Origin: Neurospora intermedia
Lineage: Eukaryota > Ascomycota > Sordariomycetes > Sordariales > Sordariaceae
Assembly: GCA_037102815.1 (NCBI GenBank)
Contig: BTPP01000003.1
Location: 620,001 to 684,000, forward strand
Direction: 5' to 3'
Length of the DNA: 64,000 nt
The notes beneath the pieces are model-generated. The model was not told the DNA's origin. It made no database searches and saw only the letters and a list, made by a program, of their open reading frames with translations. The position numbers and the translations under genes are program-made. The first letter of the stretch is position 1. Each line of letters begins with the position of its first letter. Shown piece by piece: positions 1 to 11,689 of this stretch.

Positions 1-310
1 GTTTGAGGAGCTGGCGGAGGAAAGCAAGCGTGCATATGCGGTGGCGATGAAGGAGTGGACTGAGAAAGCACAGGAGTGGGATCGCAAAGCGACGGAGTTG
101 AAGGAGGTTTACGAGAGGGAGAATCCGTATGTGCCGTTGAGTGCGCTGGTTGTTAAGAGTGAGGAGGGGGTTTCTGCTGCTGCTGCTGCTGCTAGCGTTT
201 CCAGTGGCAGTAATGGGAGGAATGGGAGGAGGGCAAGGTGGGCGGGTGAGAAGGTGGGGAGTTATGCGGAGGATGGGGGGAGTGATGTTGATGTTGCGAT
301 GACTGGGTGA
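1..310 (+). CDS. HMG-box-like protein, 3' end only (partial)
   Basis: The window opens inside an open frame whose codons start at base 2 and which stops at TGA 308-310, giving about 102 C-terminal residues. The first 45 residues are a charged amphipathic helix: a leucine/serine/lysine stretch, then AYAVAMKEW, then a lysine/glutamate-rich segment ending KEVYEREN. The spacing of aromatic and basic residues and the ending resemble the last helix of an HMG box, but the diagnostic first helices lie outside the window. The tail is low complexity, with an alanine run (about residues 55-61), glycine/asparagine/arginine and a final acidic patch. The gene is convergent with the ATP synthase gamma gene. 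It may be a DNA-binding chromatin or mitochondrial HMG protein; this is inference from a fragment, and another coiled-coil protein is possible. Confidence 0.5.
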   Translation, partial: FEELAEESKRAYAVAMKEWTEKAQEWDRKATELKEVYERENPYVPLSALVVKSEEGVSAAAAAASVSSGSNGRNGRRARWAGEKVGSYAEDGGSDVDVAMTG

Positions 311-1436
311 GGTCAAGACGTTTCAAGTAAGTGAGTGAGTGAGTGAGCGGGTAAAGAAGTCAAAGAAGGTGAAACTGGAAAAATGGATTGAGGGGGAAGG
401 AATACGCAAGACGATCGACCGGTGCTGTGGGTTTTTCGGTTGTCTCTTTTAAAGAGTGACCTTATCAGGCATTTGGCAACGCATGAAAGAAGGAGATGGG
501 GTGTCGCTAGTATGGTGATAACTTGAACCAAGCCTAGGCGCTAGAATAGATCAAAGAGAGTACGTTATTCATATCTTTATTCCCACCACTTTCGCACACA
601 CATGCATACACAGTAACTCTTTGTTCCACTCTTTATTATTGTCCCAAGGACATAGATGCAAACGTCGCCCATACTAAAACCAGGCGGGGAAGTGAGTACA
701 AAACTCCACAGCAAATGAAGCAGCCAGTCCTTTTAACCGTTGAACATCGGAAAATGATTGTAACCTTCCATCCCATCTCCCATGCTCTTCACACATTCAG
801 TCCCATCAAGCGCCTCTACACAAGCGACGGCGGCGCGGAATGGAGGCGGGATAAGACAGGATGATATTGGAAGTACAAGCAACTCACAAATATACGAGTT
901 CATCGAGATGGAACGCCCCACCACCCTTTATCACTCATCTGCGGCTTTTATTTCGAATGAAAGTTTGGCCGGCGGCGTAGTCAGGTTGCTTACTGAGAAT
1001 TTACCAACGAATGTTGTACTGAGCGACATTGTCATGCATCTGACAAGCGCTCATCCCACCCGAGATTTGTTGAGTGGACTGAAACTACAACGGCTATTTC
1101 CTCGAGGCTTACTAACCACAAAGTAGGCAGGTACGTGTGTAAAAGAAGTTGTACAATTCATGGACTGAAGGCGTTGGTACAGTAATGAGAAAGCTAGCTC
1201 ATTTGAATGGTACAAAGGAAGGCATTTGGCACGCAGCTTTTTGGACCGGAACTAGACATACCACACACCACGCACACTCGTACACTTTCGACGGCATGGT
1301 TGAATGTCAAGTGGGAGTGCAGACAGGGATGATGGATTTCGGCTTTGGACCCTTTTCTTTTGCTCAGGTCCCCTCTCCTGTTCCTTCAATACATCTTCGT
1401 CTTCTATTAATAGACTGCGGTTGTTTAGGCTGCTGT
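311..1436. other. intergenic between convergent genes
   Basis: This is the shared 3' flank of the HMG-like gene and the ATP synthase gamma gene. It has a short GTGA tandem run near 328-348. I see no coding frame with convincing composition or splice signals here. It probably holds two 3' UTRs. Confidence 0.6.
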
Positions 1437-2893
1437 TTACATATCGGCCGAAGCGGTGGCACCAGTGATAATTTCGACCAACTCGCCGGTAATGACGGCC
1501 TGGCGGGTACGGTTGAAGAGAATCTGGTACTTGCTGATCATCTCGCCGGCGTTCTTGGAAGCGTTCTGGATAAGGGGTAAGAGAAATCACGTCAGCAGCC
1601 TGTCCGCTGTCGACTTCAAAGAGGTGGCATGGGACGGGAGGAGAACTCACGTCCATGGCGTTGCGACGGGCAGAAATCTCGCAGGCGTGACCCTCGCAGA
1701 GAGCCCAGTAGAGGGAGTTGGCGAGGGCGTACTCGCGGAGGTTGCCAAGGACCTCCTCATCAACCTCGAAAGCGGAGAAGTTGGCTGGATATAACTTGGT
1801 CAGCTGGCTGAACCTCGACGGGCATCATGGTGGCCGACAGGACGTACGGGAAGCGAGGATGGCATCCTCGGAAAATGCCTCAATGACGGTGGGCTCGTAG
1901 CTGGTGGCGTTGATGAACTTGTTGTAGACAATCTCAACGGAAGAGTAGTCGCCCTTGAGCTGGGTGATCTGGTCGGCGATGGCAGAGGCCTCGACGAAGG
2001 TGGGGATGTCCTTGCCAACACCGGAGAAGTTGAGGACGATGTCCTTGGCGTTGGTACGGGAGAGCTGGGCCTTGGCCTTCTCGCCGATGATAACGATGTC
2101 GAACTCAGGCTCGGTGGCGGCGCGGCGACGGATGAAGCGCGCAAGACCGGAGTGGACACCACCGCAGAGACCCTTGTCGGAGGAGCAGACGACGACGAGC
2201 TTCTTCTTGCCCTCAGCCTCGAGAGGCTTAGTCTCGGCCGAGGTGAAGACCTCGTTGCTGGTGGCACCGTAGCCGCGGGACTCGGTCATGGCACGCTGGG
2301 CGCGGTTGAGCTTGGTCGAGGCAACAATCTTCATGGTGTTGGTGATCTTCTCGATGTTGCGGATCGACTTGAGGCGGGTCTCGATTTCACGAAGAGTCGC
2401 GAAGGTGGCCGCGCCGGGAGCAGCCGCTCTGTTGTCATGACCTTCAATCAGTCTGCATGTTCTGTCTCAAGTTTCGATGTGTCGGGGCTATCGCGTGTCC
2501 GTTCTCGTTCTCGTGTGTGTATGGGTGTGTATGTGTGTGTGTCCGACTCCTCTCCTCTCTTTCTCCCCACCCAACCCGTTCCCTGCTTGCTTGCTTGCTT
2601 GTGCTGCCCCTCCATATATCGGACGTCATGTATCGGGGACCTGACGGCGCAATCGCATTCGTTTCCAAGTCGCACGGAGAGCTGAGAGCCAGACGAAGAC
2701 CCCGAGAAGCTGTAGTCGGTTGGTGCACGGTGGTTGACGAACAGACGGAGGCGAGATGGCGAGATGTTGGACGGAGACGGACGGAGCACTCTTACGGAAG
2801 AAGGACATGTATTTTTTTTTCTTGGGAGAGCACCTACCGGGACGAGACGGCGGCTCCAGCTCTCAGGGCCGGGCGGGCAGCTCTGGACAGCAT
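1437..2893 (-). CDS. ATP3: ATP synthase F1 subunit gamma, mitochondrial
   Basis: Central rotor shaft of the mitochondrial F1Fo ATP synthase. It couples proton flow through Fo to ATP synthesis on the matrix side. Four exons, read down the minus strand: 2893-2838, 2428-1848, 1784-1651, 1565-1437; the product is 299 residues, normal for the family. Exon 1 encodes a basic, Ser/Ala/Arg-rich mitochondrial presequence ([19 protein letters not shown]). The mature protein starts near [20 protein letters not shown], which with [10 protein letters not shown] is the conserved N-terminal helix. SSDKGLCGG and the C-terminal [19 protein letters not shown] motif are both present. The junctions are in phase 2, 1 and 0 and all are GT-AG. 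Intron 1 is 409 nt, long for this window, and contains a GT microsatellite. The gene is divergent from topoisomerase I across about 1.9 kb. Confidence 0.96.
2513..2542. repeat. GT-rich microsatellite
   Basis: Imperfect GT repeat inside intron 1 of the ATP synthase gamma gene (CA-rich on the transcribed strand). Four CTTG units follow at about 2585-2600. Confidence 0.8.
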
Positions 2894-4779
2894 GTTGAGA
2901 TGGATATTTGACGAGGGAGAGACCTGCTGGAGAGGAGTGGCCCGGGGTTGACCACTTGATATTCAGGCGGCAATTGATCGTGGGGGAGTGATCAATAGGA
3001 ATAGGACGCAATTGGCGTGAGAGGTTTGCTGAGGTCGGTTCCACACTTTCCGCTTCTCTGCTCACTTTCCGGCCGTGCTTTCTTCGTGAGGTGTGGCTCG
3101 CCATCGTGCCGCTGTCCAGTCCCAGTCGGGCGCCTTCGCCTTTTTCCCGGCTAGAGCCTGGCAATGGCTGAGGACTGCTGCCCGGCCATTGGCTTCCCTT
3201 GGTTACTGGCCGCCTGCCAGCTGCGGTGTGCTCCCCACGCAGCACCTCACTTTTCTAGTGTTACCTAGGTATGTACCTTATGTAGGTGGAAGGCCATCTT
3301 GCTGCCGAGTTCTGCCAAGCTTTCTTGCCAGCCATGACAGCTGCCAGAGCTACCATGTGGGTGGGGTACACCCGGTCTGGCCCGCACCTGCGATCCTGCA
3401 CCGCGGCACCAGTCTACACCTCACTTGCAGATGGACAAGCGGTACAACTCACTACACCGGCGGCTTTTCAATTGTGAAAATTGAAAGTTGTCTTGAAAAG
3501 CTCTTTTTGTTCCGTTCCTGTTGGCCACTGTGCCATCCACCTCACTGAAACCTGCCTACTTAGCATCGATCCGGATGTGAATTTGGTGCTCACTTGAACG
3601 AGGAAGTGCCTTGCAAACGGTTGTATCAAAAGCGTCCACGTCTCAGTGTCCTTAACAGTAAACAACTTCAATCCAAGTCATCCACAGATAAGCAAGCACA
3701 CGGAAGCTTCACTAGGGTGGAGATCAGACGACGCGGTGTTTTTCTGTTTAATGAATAAGGTGGTTAAGTATGCCTTCAGTTTTCTGAAGCAATCATTGTG
3801 AGGCTGGGTGATCACGATCCCAGCGGTGCCTAGCGTAGTGTTGTTGGAGCGTCTTTGCCACACGCAACTGAGAACTTCCATTCCATAGGTACGTCTACGT
3901 ACCACACTCACGACACTGACGGCCGCACGCTACGCTAGAAACTGAACGCTCAGACTCAAGGTACCGAGAGCGGGGACGCGCTAAAAAGGTACCGGCCTCT
4001 CAAAGTCGACCACCTCAGGGATTTTGGGGCAGGTGAGGTGCACCGACCCAGGCGAACCAGGGAGAATTGCGGTACAGACTGGACCTGGCGAACATCCCCC
4101 CCTGCGACCGCGACGACGCATCGAAACCTTCCCTTGGCTGGAGTCCCGACTGGAGACTCAGTTCTCACTCACACACCCACACACCCACACCCACAGCACC
4201 CATCGATACTTCCACAGCCTTTCTGGCGGTCCTGGCAACGACTGCCCAGAAAGAGTTGCAGGGTGGAGCCCCAGGATTTATCTTTAACAGCCTCCCGACT
4301 GCCCTTGCTCTTCCCGAATTCGTTCATGCCGCCCTCCGCCTTCGCTTTTTTCCCTTCACTTCTTCTCCCTCACCTTGCGCCATTCTGGTTCTCTCCACCC
4401 TCCAGGCTCTCCACATCCTCTCTTTTTTTTTCACACACTCGTTCCATCGACCGGCCATCTCGATATCTCGCGCACCCAAGACCTTGACGAGTTCCCGAGA
4501 CCCTCGCTTTCCAGCCTTGGTCACCAAGTGACTTGCACCAAGACTCTGTCCACGGTCAAAGGTGTAAGCGGTCACCTCCAGCGGCGAATTTCTTTCTCTC
4601 CACGTCTCCCTTCCTAGCGACGATCGACGACAACATTTTCGACTCGGTTGCCCTGCAGACATCTTGCTAGCAACCCTTCGCCACTGTTTAGCGGCCGCTA
4701 CCTCTACGGGTCGGATTTTGCGCCCTTACACATTCGTACGTACCTACCAGTGCCGACACCGCAACACGCTTTAGCAACC
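2894..4779. promoter_or_regulatory. divergent promoter region between ATP3 and TOP1
   Basis: The 1.9-kb region between two head-to-head genes must hold both promoters and leaders. It contains the perfect palindrome TACCTAGGTA at 3262-3271, a CA/CCCACA microsatellite near 4166-4200, and long pyrimidine tracts from about 4320 to 4450 on the TOP1 side, typical of fungal leaders. Open frames in 4038-4660 overlap each other on both strands and show no recognisable domain, so I did not call genes. Confidence 0.5.
4166..4200. repeat. CA-rich microsatellite
   Basis: Imperfect run of CA and CCCACA units about 600 bp upstream of the TOP1 start. Confidence 0.75.
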
Positions 4780-7700
4780 ATGTCTTCGGGCTCTGAAGAC
4801 GACAAGCCGCTCGCCAAGGTCAACGGCCACGGTACGTCAATGCTTCTGTGATCAGTCACACCTTTCCCCATCAACCCTCGCTCATTTCACTCTATCCTCT
4901 GCCCCGTCACACTGTTTGCCAGCCGATTTGAGTCAACGTGTCATGCCCTCTATGGCCTCGTCCAAATGCAATCTGTCATTGTACCACGCCCATGAGACTA
5001 ATCTTTTCTCTTCAACTATAGCCTCGGCGCCGACCATCTCCAAGGCCGATGATCGTGCCATGGACGCTGCTGATTCCAAGGTTCATATGGCTCCCGTTGG
5101 TGTCTCCATCCGCAATGGCCCCGTCGATCAGGACAGGATGGACATCGACTCCTCAGTAAGCGGTCAGGCTAAGCGCAAATCGCGGACATCCATTGATCAG
5201 TCCATCAACTATAAGGATGACTCCAGTGATGACGAAGCACCCTTGGTAAGTTTCCCTGTCTTTCCAGCTTGGTACCCTTGCTTGGTCTGTGGCTGACCAG
5301 GACAGGCGAAACGTTCAAAAACACAACATAAGCAACCAGACTCCGATAGCGACGACGAGCCGATCGCGAAAAAAAATGGCGCGAGATTGCCTCCCTCCGC
5401 CAAGAACACGGATATGGACGTAGATTCTGATGACGATGAACCTCTCGGAAAGATCGCCGCGAAGAAGGCCAATATCGAGAAGGAAGCCGCTAAGGAAGCC
5501 AAGAGTATTCGTGCTGGTACCAAGGCCAAGAAGCCTGCTGCTAAGAAGGCCGTCAAGGATGAATCCTCCGATGACGAACCCCTTGCGAAACCCACCAAGC
5601 GACAGGTCAACGGCACAGCTGCGAAGAAGACGAATGGTGTGAAGAAGGAAGAGTCTGACTCGGATGTGCCCATCGCTAAGCGGGCGAAGAAGGCACCTGC
5701 CGCAAAGCCTGCTGCAAAGCCGGCTGCAAAGGCTGCCACGAAGGCCGCCCCGAAGGGCAAGGTTGCCGCTGTCAAGAAGTCCGTCAAGGAGGAATCGAAG
5801 GACATCACCGATGAGGACGATGAGGAAGAGGAGTATAAGTGGTGGGAGGAGTCGGCAAAGAAGGAAGATGACAGTATCAAGTGGACCACCTTGGAGCACA
5901 ACGGCGTCATCTTCCCCGAGGATTACCAGCGTCTGCCCAAGGACGTCAAACTGCTCTACGATGGAACGCCGGTCGAACTCGATATCGAGGCCGAGGAAGC
6001 TGCGACCTTTTTCGGCTTCATGCTTAACTCGACGGTGAATGTTGAGAACCCAACTTTCCAGAAGAACTTCTTCAGGGACTTCAAGGAGATTCTAGATCGG
6101 ACTGGTGGCGCCAAGGACAAGAATGGCAAAAAGGTTGACATCAAGGAATTCGAAAAACTCGACTTCTCCCAGTTGTGGGCTTACAAAGATGCTCAAACGA
6201 AGGCTAAGAACGCCCGGTCGTCAGCAGAGAAGAAGGCCGAGAAAGCCGAAAGGGACAAGAGGGACGCCCCCTATCTATATTGCAAGTGGGATGGGCGAAA
6301 AGAAAAGGTTGGTAACCCCAGAGTGGAAATTCCAGGACTTTTCCGCGGTCGCGGTGATCACCCCAAGACCGGGTGTATCAAGAAGCGTGTTTTGCCAGAG
6401 CAAATTACCATCAACATCGGCAAAGAGGCCAAGGTCCCAGAGCCGCCAGCTGGCCACAAGTGGAAGGCCGTTCAGCATGACAACAAGGCAACTTGGCTCG
6501 CGATGTGGCAAGAGAACATCAACGGACACTACAAGTATGTGATGTTGGCGGCAAACAGTACTGTGAAGGGCAAGGCCGATTTCAAGAAGTTCGAAAAGGC
6601 CCGTGAGCTCAAGAAGTACATTGATCGCATCCGTGCCGATTATACCAAGGATCTCAAGAGCGAGGTCATGGCTGACAGGCAACGCGCAACGGCCATGTAC
6701 CTCATTGACAAGTTCGCTCTCAGAGCCGGTAACGAAAAGGATACCGAGAACGAGGCCGAGACTGTCGGTTGCTGCTCTCTCAAGTACGAGCACGTCACCC
6801 TCAGGGAGCCCAACACTGTCATTTTCGACTTCTTGGGCAAGGACAGTATTCGTTTCTACAACGAGTTCACGGTCGATCGCCAGGTCTTCAAGAACCTCAA
6901 AATGTTCAAGAAGCCTCCCAAGGAGGACGGAGATGACATCTTTGACAGACTGACGGTAGGTTTGATCTTACCCACTCCACGAGATTGGAGGTTTGCTAAC
7001 GCGCTGTGCAGACAACCCAACTCAACAAGCACTTGTCGAGCTACATGCCTGGGCTTACGGCAAAGGTTTTCCGTACTTACAACGCATCGTACACCATGTC
7101 CAAGCTGCTGCAGGAGCTCAAGGTGACGAACGCCACGGTACATGAAAAGGTCAAGCTCTACAATGACTGCAACCGCCAAGTTGCTATTCTTTGCAACCAC
7201 AAGCGTACTGTCGGTGCTAGCCATGAGCAGCAAATGAAGAAACTTGTCGAGCAGATCAAGGGTTTGCGGTACCAAAAATGGCGAACAAAGATGATGATGC
7301 TCGACCTTGACCCCAAGCTCAAGAAGAAGAAGGGTGCTGCCTACTTTGAGCTTGATGAGGACTTGACAGAGGAGTGGGTCAAGTCTCATCAGGAGTTCCT
7401 CGTTGAGGACCAGAAGGCCAAGATCAACAAGAAGTTCGAAAAGGACAATGAGAAGCGGATAGCCGATGGCGAGAAGCCTCTGCCTGCCAGCGAGCTCAAG
7501 GAGCGACTCAAGGCGGCATCCGAGCTAGAAGCCAAGTTCAAGAAGGAGAACAAGACCAAGAAGGTCGAGGCTGAAGGCAAGGGTCCTTCTGTCGAGAAGC
7601 TGGAGGCAGCTCTGAAGAAGCTTGATCAACGTATCCAGACCCTGGAGCTCCAGTCCGCGGATCGTGAAGGAAACAAAGAGGTTGCTCTTGGCACCTCCAA

Positions 7701-7903
7701 AATTGTAAGTTGGATGGGCTTCCCATCAACATGCATAGTAGGATGCTAACTCTCTATCACAGAACTACATTGATCCCCGTCTTACGGTCGTCTTCTCGGC
7801 CAAGTTTAATGTGCCTATCGAGAAGTTCTTCTCCAAGACGTTGCGCGAAAAGTTCAAGTGGGCTATCGAGTCTGTCGGAAACGACTCGACGTGGGAGTTC
7901 TGA
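4780..7903 (+). CDS. TOP1: DNA topoisomerase I (type IB)
   Basis: Nuclear enzyme that nicks one DNA strand through a 3'-phosphotyrosine and relaxes supercoils ahead of forks and RNA polymerases. Five exons: 4780-4831, 5022-5245, 5306-6955, 7012-7704, 7763-7903, giving 919 residues. The N-terminal 270 residues are charged and disordered and carry six copies of an S-acidic-P-[LI]-[AG]-K motif. The core begins near [22 protein letters not shown], with conserved stretches [26 protein letters not shown] and [13 protein letters not shown] lysine-rich linker follows. The C-terminal domain has SKINYIDPRL, placing the catalytic tyrosine at residue 875. The last intron separates SKI from NYIDPR, so the active-site tyrosine is coded by the short final exon. 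All introns are GT-AG in consistent phase. The ATG follows CAACC, a good fungal context. Confidence 0.97.
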
Positions 7904-8800
7904 GGTTGGCCAAGCATCGTCGTTCGGATTCTGAAAAGTCATTCAAACAAGCCGTTTCTATAGACAACAACATGAATGTTCACGTTGTTATTGTGCGCCT
8001 TTCACTCAATCATACACGGAATAGCCTTGCTAGACCCTTTGGTGATCGTCATACTATTCTCACTTGGGACATCGTGGATTTCGTTAGAAAGCTTGCTGGA
8101 CGCAGATGCCAGAATTACATAAGCAAGCGAAGCGAAGGTTGTACGCTGTCTCTCAATGGTTGTAGAAATGAGGGAGGCAATTTGCTTGCCTTTCGATGAG
8201 TTATATGGGGTTCCCAACCGCATTGCGCATAGTTTGCTCTCTGAAGATGGAGTTACGGAGGCCGATGTCTTCTAAAACCAAAAATGAACCATCGTTAACA
8301 GTGAATAAGATCGACCACCGTCATCGTTAGTTACCACGCGCATGCCTGTTGGCGAGGATAGAAATCACTAGAGGTAGGGAGATAATGGTATGTGCAAACA
8401 CAAGATGAGACAAAGATGCCCGAAAACGATTGCGTACGTGCCCCAGCAAAAGGAATCTACCGTTTGAATGCTCGTGAAATTGTCCAACTTGCGTGTGTAA
8501 AATGTCTATCGTGCTGTAAGTACAAGATTACCCATACCATACAGGTACATCATCATTCCCCCTCATCAATCATATACATTTAAAACTGACGTCGCCGATA
8601 CATATCAGATCTCCATCAAGCCAGAATCCTCTAAGTAAACGCCGTATGAGGTAAAACGCCCAAAACCAAATTCATCTTGACGCCTGCAAATGCATCGTGC
8701 TGCTGACTCCTGCGCCTCCGACCTCCGAGGGAGAAGAAGACCCAGACAATTATCGAGCAACGCAAAGACAGTATGTTGTCATGCCACTCAATATTTACTC
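7904..8800. other. intergenic between convergent genes
   Basis: 3' flanks of topoisomerase I and the CRH-type gene. I see no gene or strong repeat here. Confidence 0.6.
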
Positions 8801-10020
8801 TCAAGCCAAACACCCAACAAAGGCAGCAAGAGCCACCGTCACAAGCGACGTAGCAACCAGCAAGCCCTGCGGCGGCCTCGCCATTGCGCTCGCCGCGCCA
8901 ACAGGCACTATCTTCCCATCTGGTTTCATGACCCAGCCCTCAGGAATCGACCCATGGGTGCTGCTGCCGCTGCCACCATTAGAACCCGACGCGTCCCCAC
9001 TGGCCGACCCGATGCCGCCCACGGGCACCGAGCCGCCCGCCGACCCCGTGCCCGTCGCCGCCACCGCGCTAGCCGTCACCGTCACCGTGCCGGCTTTACC
9101 CAAGTTCCCGTTCACCTTGCCGCCCTCGGCAATGATGCTCTGCCACGTGCCGCTCGTGTCGCCGTACCGGTACGACTTGCCCGTCGAGTAATCGCTGACC
9201 ATGACGCTCTTGACCGTCATGCTGAAGGGCCCCTGGCTATAATCCGTCGGGCCGTGGGCCCACTGGATGGTTCCCGGTGAGTTGGCGCTATCGCCGCCGG
9301 ACCAGGCGCCGAATTTCACCTGCATGGGACTCTGCGGGTACTGGCCCCCCGCATCATTGACGGTCAGGACCCGCACAAGAGTGCCGCCCACGTACCACGA
9401 GATCTTCTCCGAAGTCCAGTCGATCGTGTACTTGATGAACTGACCCTGGCTGTTGGGGGCCGGGTTGAACTGTCCCCGGTCGTAGCTGGCGGTTTTTCCT
9501 TGGAAAAAGAAGTTGGTTTGCACGTATGTGTTGTCGGCGCCCAGCCACTCGAAGTCGATCTCGTCAAGGTCGTCGGATTGGAGGACCACGGAAGAGACGA
9601 TGCCGTTGCCGGGGGCCGCCTTCATGGTGATTTCGACCCGCCCGAACATGATGTAAAAGATGGAGGTTAGCTGCGGGGAGTCGCCGGATTTGGCGACGGT
9701 GAAGGAGACTCCGTCGTTTCTTGAGTAGGAGGGGGTGCCGCCGTAGGGGTTAAAGGAGTTGACAGCGCCTTGGGTGAAGTCGACATCGATGGCCATGCCG
9801 AGGGCGGTGTTTGGAGGACAATCGGCTAGGGGGGGCGGTTAGTGTTAGACATGTCTTTTTTTTTTTTTTTTTTTGGCTATGTGAGTCTGAGATGAAAATG
9901 GCTTGAGAGAAACATACTTCGCTGTGTTGGGTTACATGCTGTCCATGTTTGTGCGGAAGCTACACTTGCGAAAGCAGCTGTCGCTGTTGTCACCGCTGTT
10001 CGCCAACTTAGGGACACCAT
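8801..10020 (-). CDS. GPI-anchored cell-wall GH16 glucanosyltransferase, CRH family
   Basis: Extracellular transglycosylase of the Crh1/Utr2/Crf1 type, which in fungi links chitin to beta-glucan in the wall. Two exons: 10020-9918 and 9825-8801, 375 residues. Exon 1 encodes a signal peptide (residues 1 to about 23, ending ASVASA) and the start of the mature protein, TWTACNPTQR, joined across the phase-1 intron to TDCPPNTALG, a typical Crh N-terminus. The catalytic motif DEIDFEW is complete: Glu123, Asp125, Glu127. FGRVEITMKAAPGNGIVSS and the tryptophan-rich beta-sandwich follow. From about residue 265 the chain is Gly/Ser/Ala-rich and ends in a hydrophobic tail (GLLVATSLVTVALAAFVGCL), a GPI-attachment signal. 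The intron contains a run of 19 T. The gene converges on TOP1. Confidence 0.94.
9856..9874. repeat. T19 homopolymer
   Basis: A run of 19 T on the plus strand, lying in the single intron of the CRH-type gene (A-rich on the transcribed strand). Confidence 0.85.
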
Positions 10021-10943
10021 GGTTGATGTTTCGCGATCCCAGGTCTTGTGGTGATACAGGGGAACTAGAAAGAATTATTCGAGAACTTTGGGTTGAAGAG
10101 GCAACCAATGTTTGGGCTTTTTTCTTCTTCTTTTTTTTTTCTGGTCTTCGAAAGTTTCGTCGGTGTTCTCAATCGCGGGGTGACTTGGTAGGATGAACTT
10201 GTGTGAGCGGTGATGAGATGGTGGAGAATCCAAAGCCGAAGCAGCGGTCACAAGTCCGAACGATTTTCGGGATTAATGGGTAACGACAGCAAGTCTGAGT
10301 ATAAATTGACAGACTTGTTGGTGTATGACGACAGATGGGACGACAGTTTAACGAGTGATGATGGTCAACGGTCCCAGAAGTGGCAGTAGTTTCGTTATGT
10401 GTATAAACAGGAAAAGAAGGGTCGCGGGATCTTGCATGACACTCGCTTGCCCTGTTCCCGGACTTTCGATGGGATCAAATCAGGGTATCATCGAATGTAA
10501 CTATAATGCGTAAACGCGCGTGGTGGAAACAGAAAAAGAAGACCGGGAATCCAGAATTCTAAAATCATACTCTCCGATCACATCGATCCTTGTGAGTGGG
10601 AGGAGGCCTGGTCAGACTGACTGGCTGAACGAGACGGCCTAGGTCTTGTCCCAGCCTCTCACAAGTCACCAACCTGCCAGAATCGGCATCGTGGACTCCC
10701 CACCATCAGCTCTCTTTGAGTGCCTGGGCTTGAAGCGACGGAGCCTGTTTTTTTCAAGGGACCGCTGGGACTCTGAACTGAGAGCGCCATCAGATAACAA
10801 CATCCTGGCTGTTTGCACAAGTTTAGTTACGTTTCGTATAGTGAACATGAAGGAATGTTTACTTTTGATCTTTGCGTATGTCAGAATTTGAAATTCCCTT
10901 CTTTTTTTTTACTTCTTTTTTGTTTGGAAGGGCGGAAGAGGAT

Positions 10944-10963
10944 GGGGGGGGGGGGGGGGGGGG
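10944..10963. repeat. G20 homopolymer
   Basis: Twenty consecutive G on the plus strand in the CRH/aminotransferase intergenic region; a potential quadruplex or a slippage-prone site. Confidence 0.85.
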
Positions 10964-11606
10964 TGTTAAGGGAGGTACAGGGAAACGCTGCTGCTTGTGC
11001 TGTTGCACTGAGATTGGATAGGTATTCCACACTGCCACCGCTGCCACCATTGACCAGTGAATCGGGTGGTTGGGAGTGGGTTTTGCTGAAGTGTGACGGG
11101 CCCGCCAATTCCAATCCCGCGTGAAAAGAATTCGGTGGTTCTGGCTCCATTGTGGCTCAGAATCCTCGGCGCCGCTTCTCCGTTAATGCTCCACTTTTCC
11201 GTAGGTTGTTTTCCGCTGGGCGGGTTACTCCCGTTGCGCTCCACTTCGGACGGAGTCCCACGTTGCCTCGACACCGCATTGTTGACTACTGTCGTGATGG
11301 GGAAAGTGCAAAAAAGGGGGCAAGTCAGCGCAAGTGATGAAGACACTGCTTACATTTCCCCTGAACAATGTCAGCACTCCGTACATGCCCTTGGGTGCTT
11401 GCATGCATTGAGGTGGCTCCTTCTTAACAATGGTCGAATTGACCAGAGCGCGGTCTTCAGTTGTTCTCAGCCATCGATTTGTTGAACTCTGTTCATCTTT
11501 CTTTCGACTCTTCAAATCACAGATGCTTTAGTCTCGTTCTTCGCTAGTGACTTCTTCTCTGCTGTCTTTCATCAACATGCGGATGGTAAATACATGGCCC
11601 CTTCTT

Positions 11607-11689
11607 GATCATTTGCCCGATGTTTTCTCTCGTCCATGTCTGAACTTCGATCATTGCCCGATGTTTTCTCTCGTCCATGTCTGAACTTC
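11607..11689. repeat. tandem duplication, two 41/42-bp units
   Basis: Unit 1 (11607-11648) and unit 2 (11649-11689) both run from GATCAT to GAACTTC and differ by one T. The near identity suggests a recent duplication. Confidence 0.9.

Noticed and set aside
8690-9280. 196-codon plus-strand frame opposite the CRH-type gene
   Set aside because: Antisense shadow of a well-supported coding exon; its Arg/Ala/His-rich product is an artefact of GC-rich codons.
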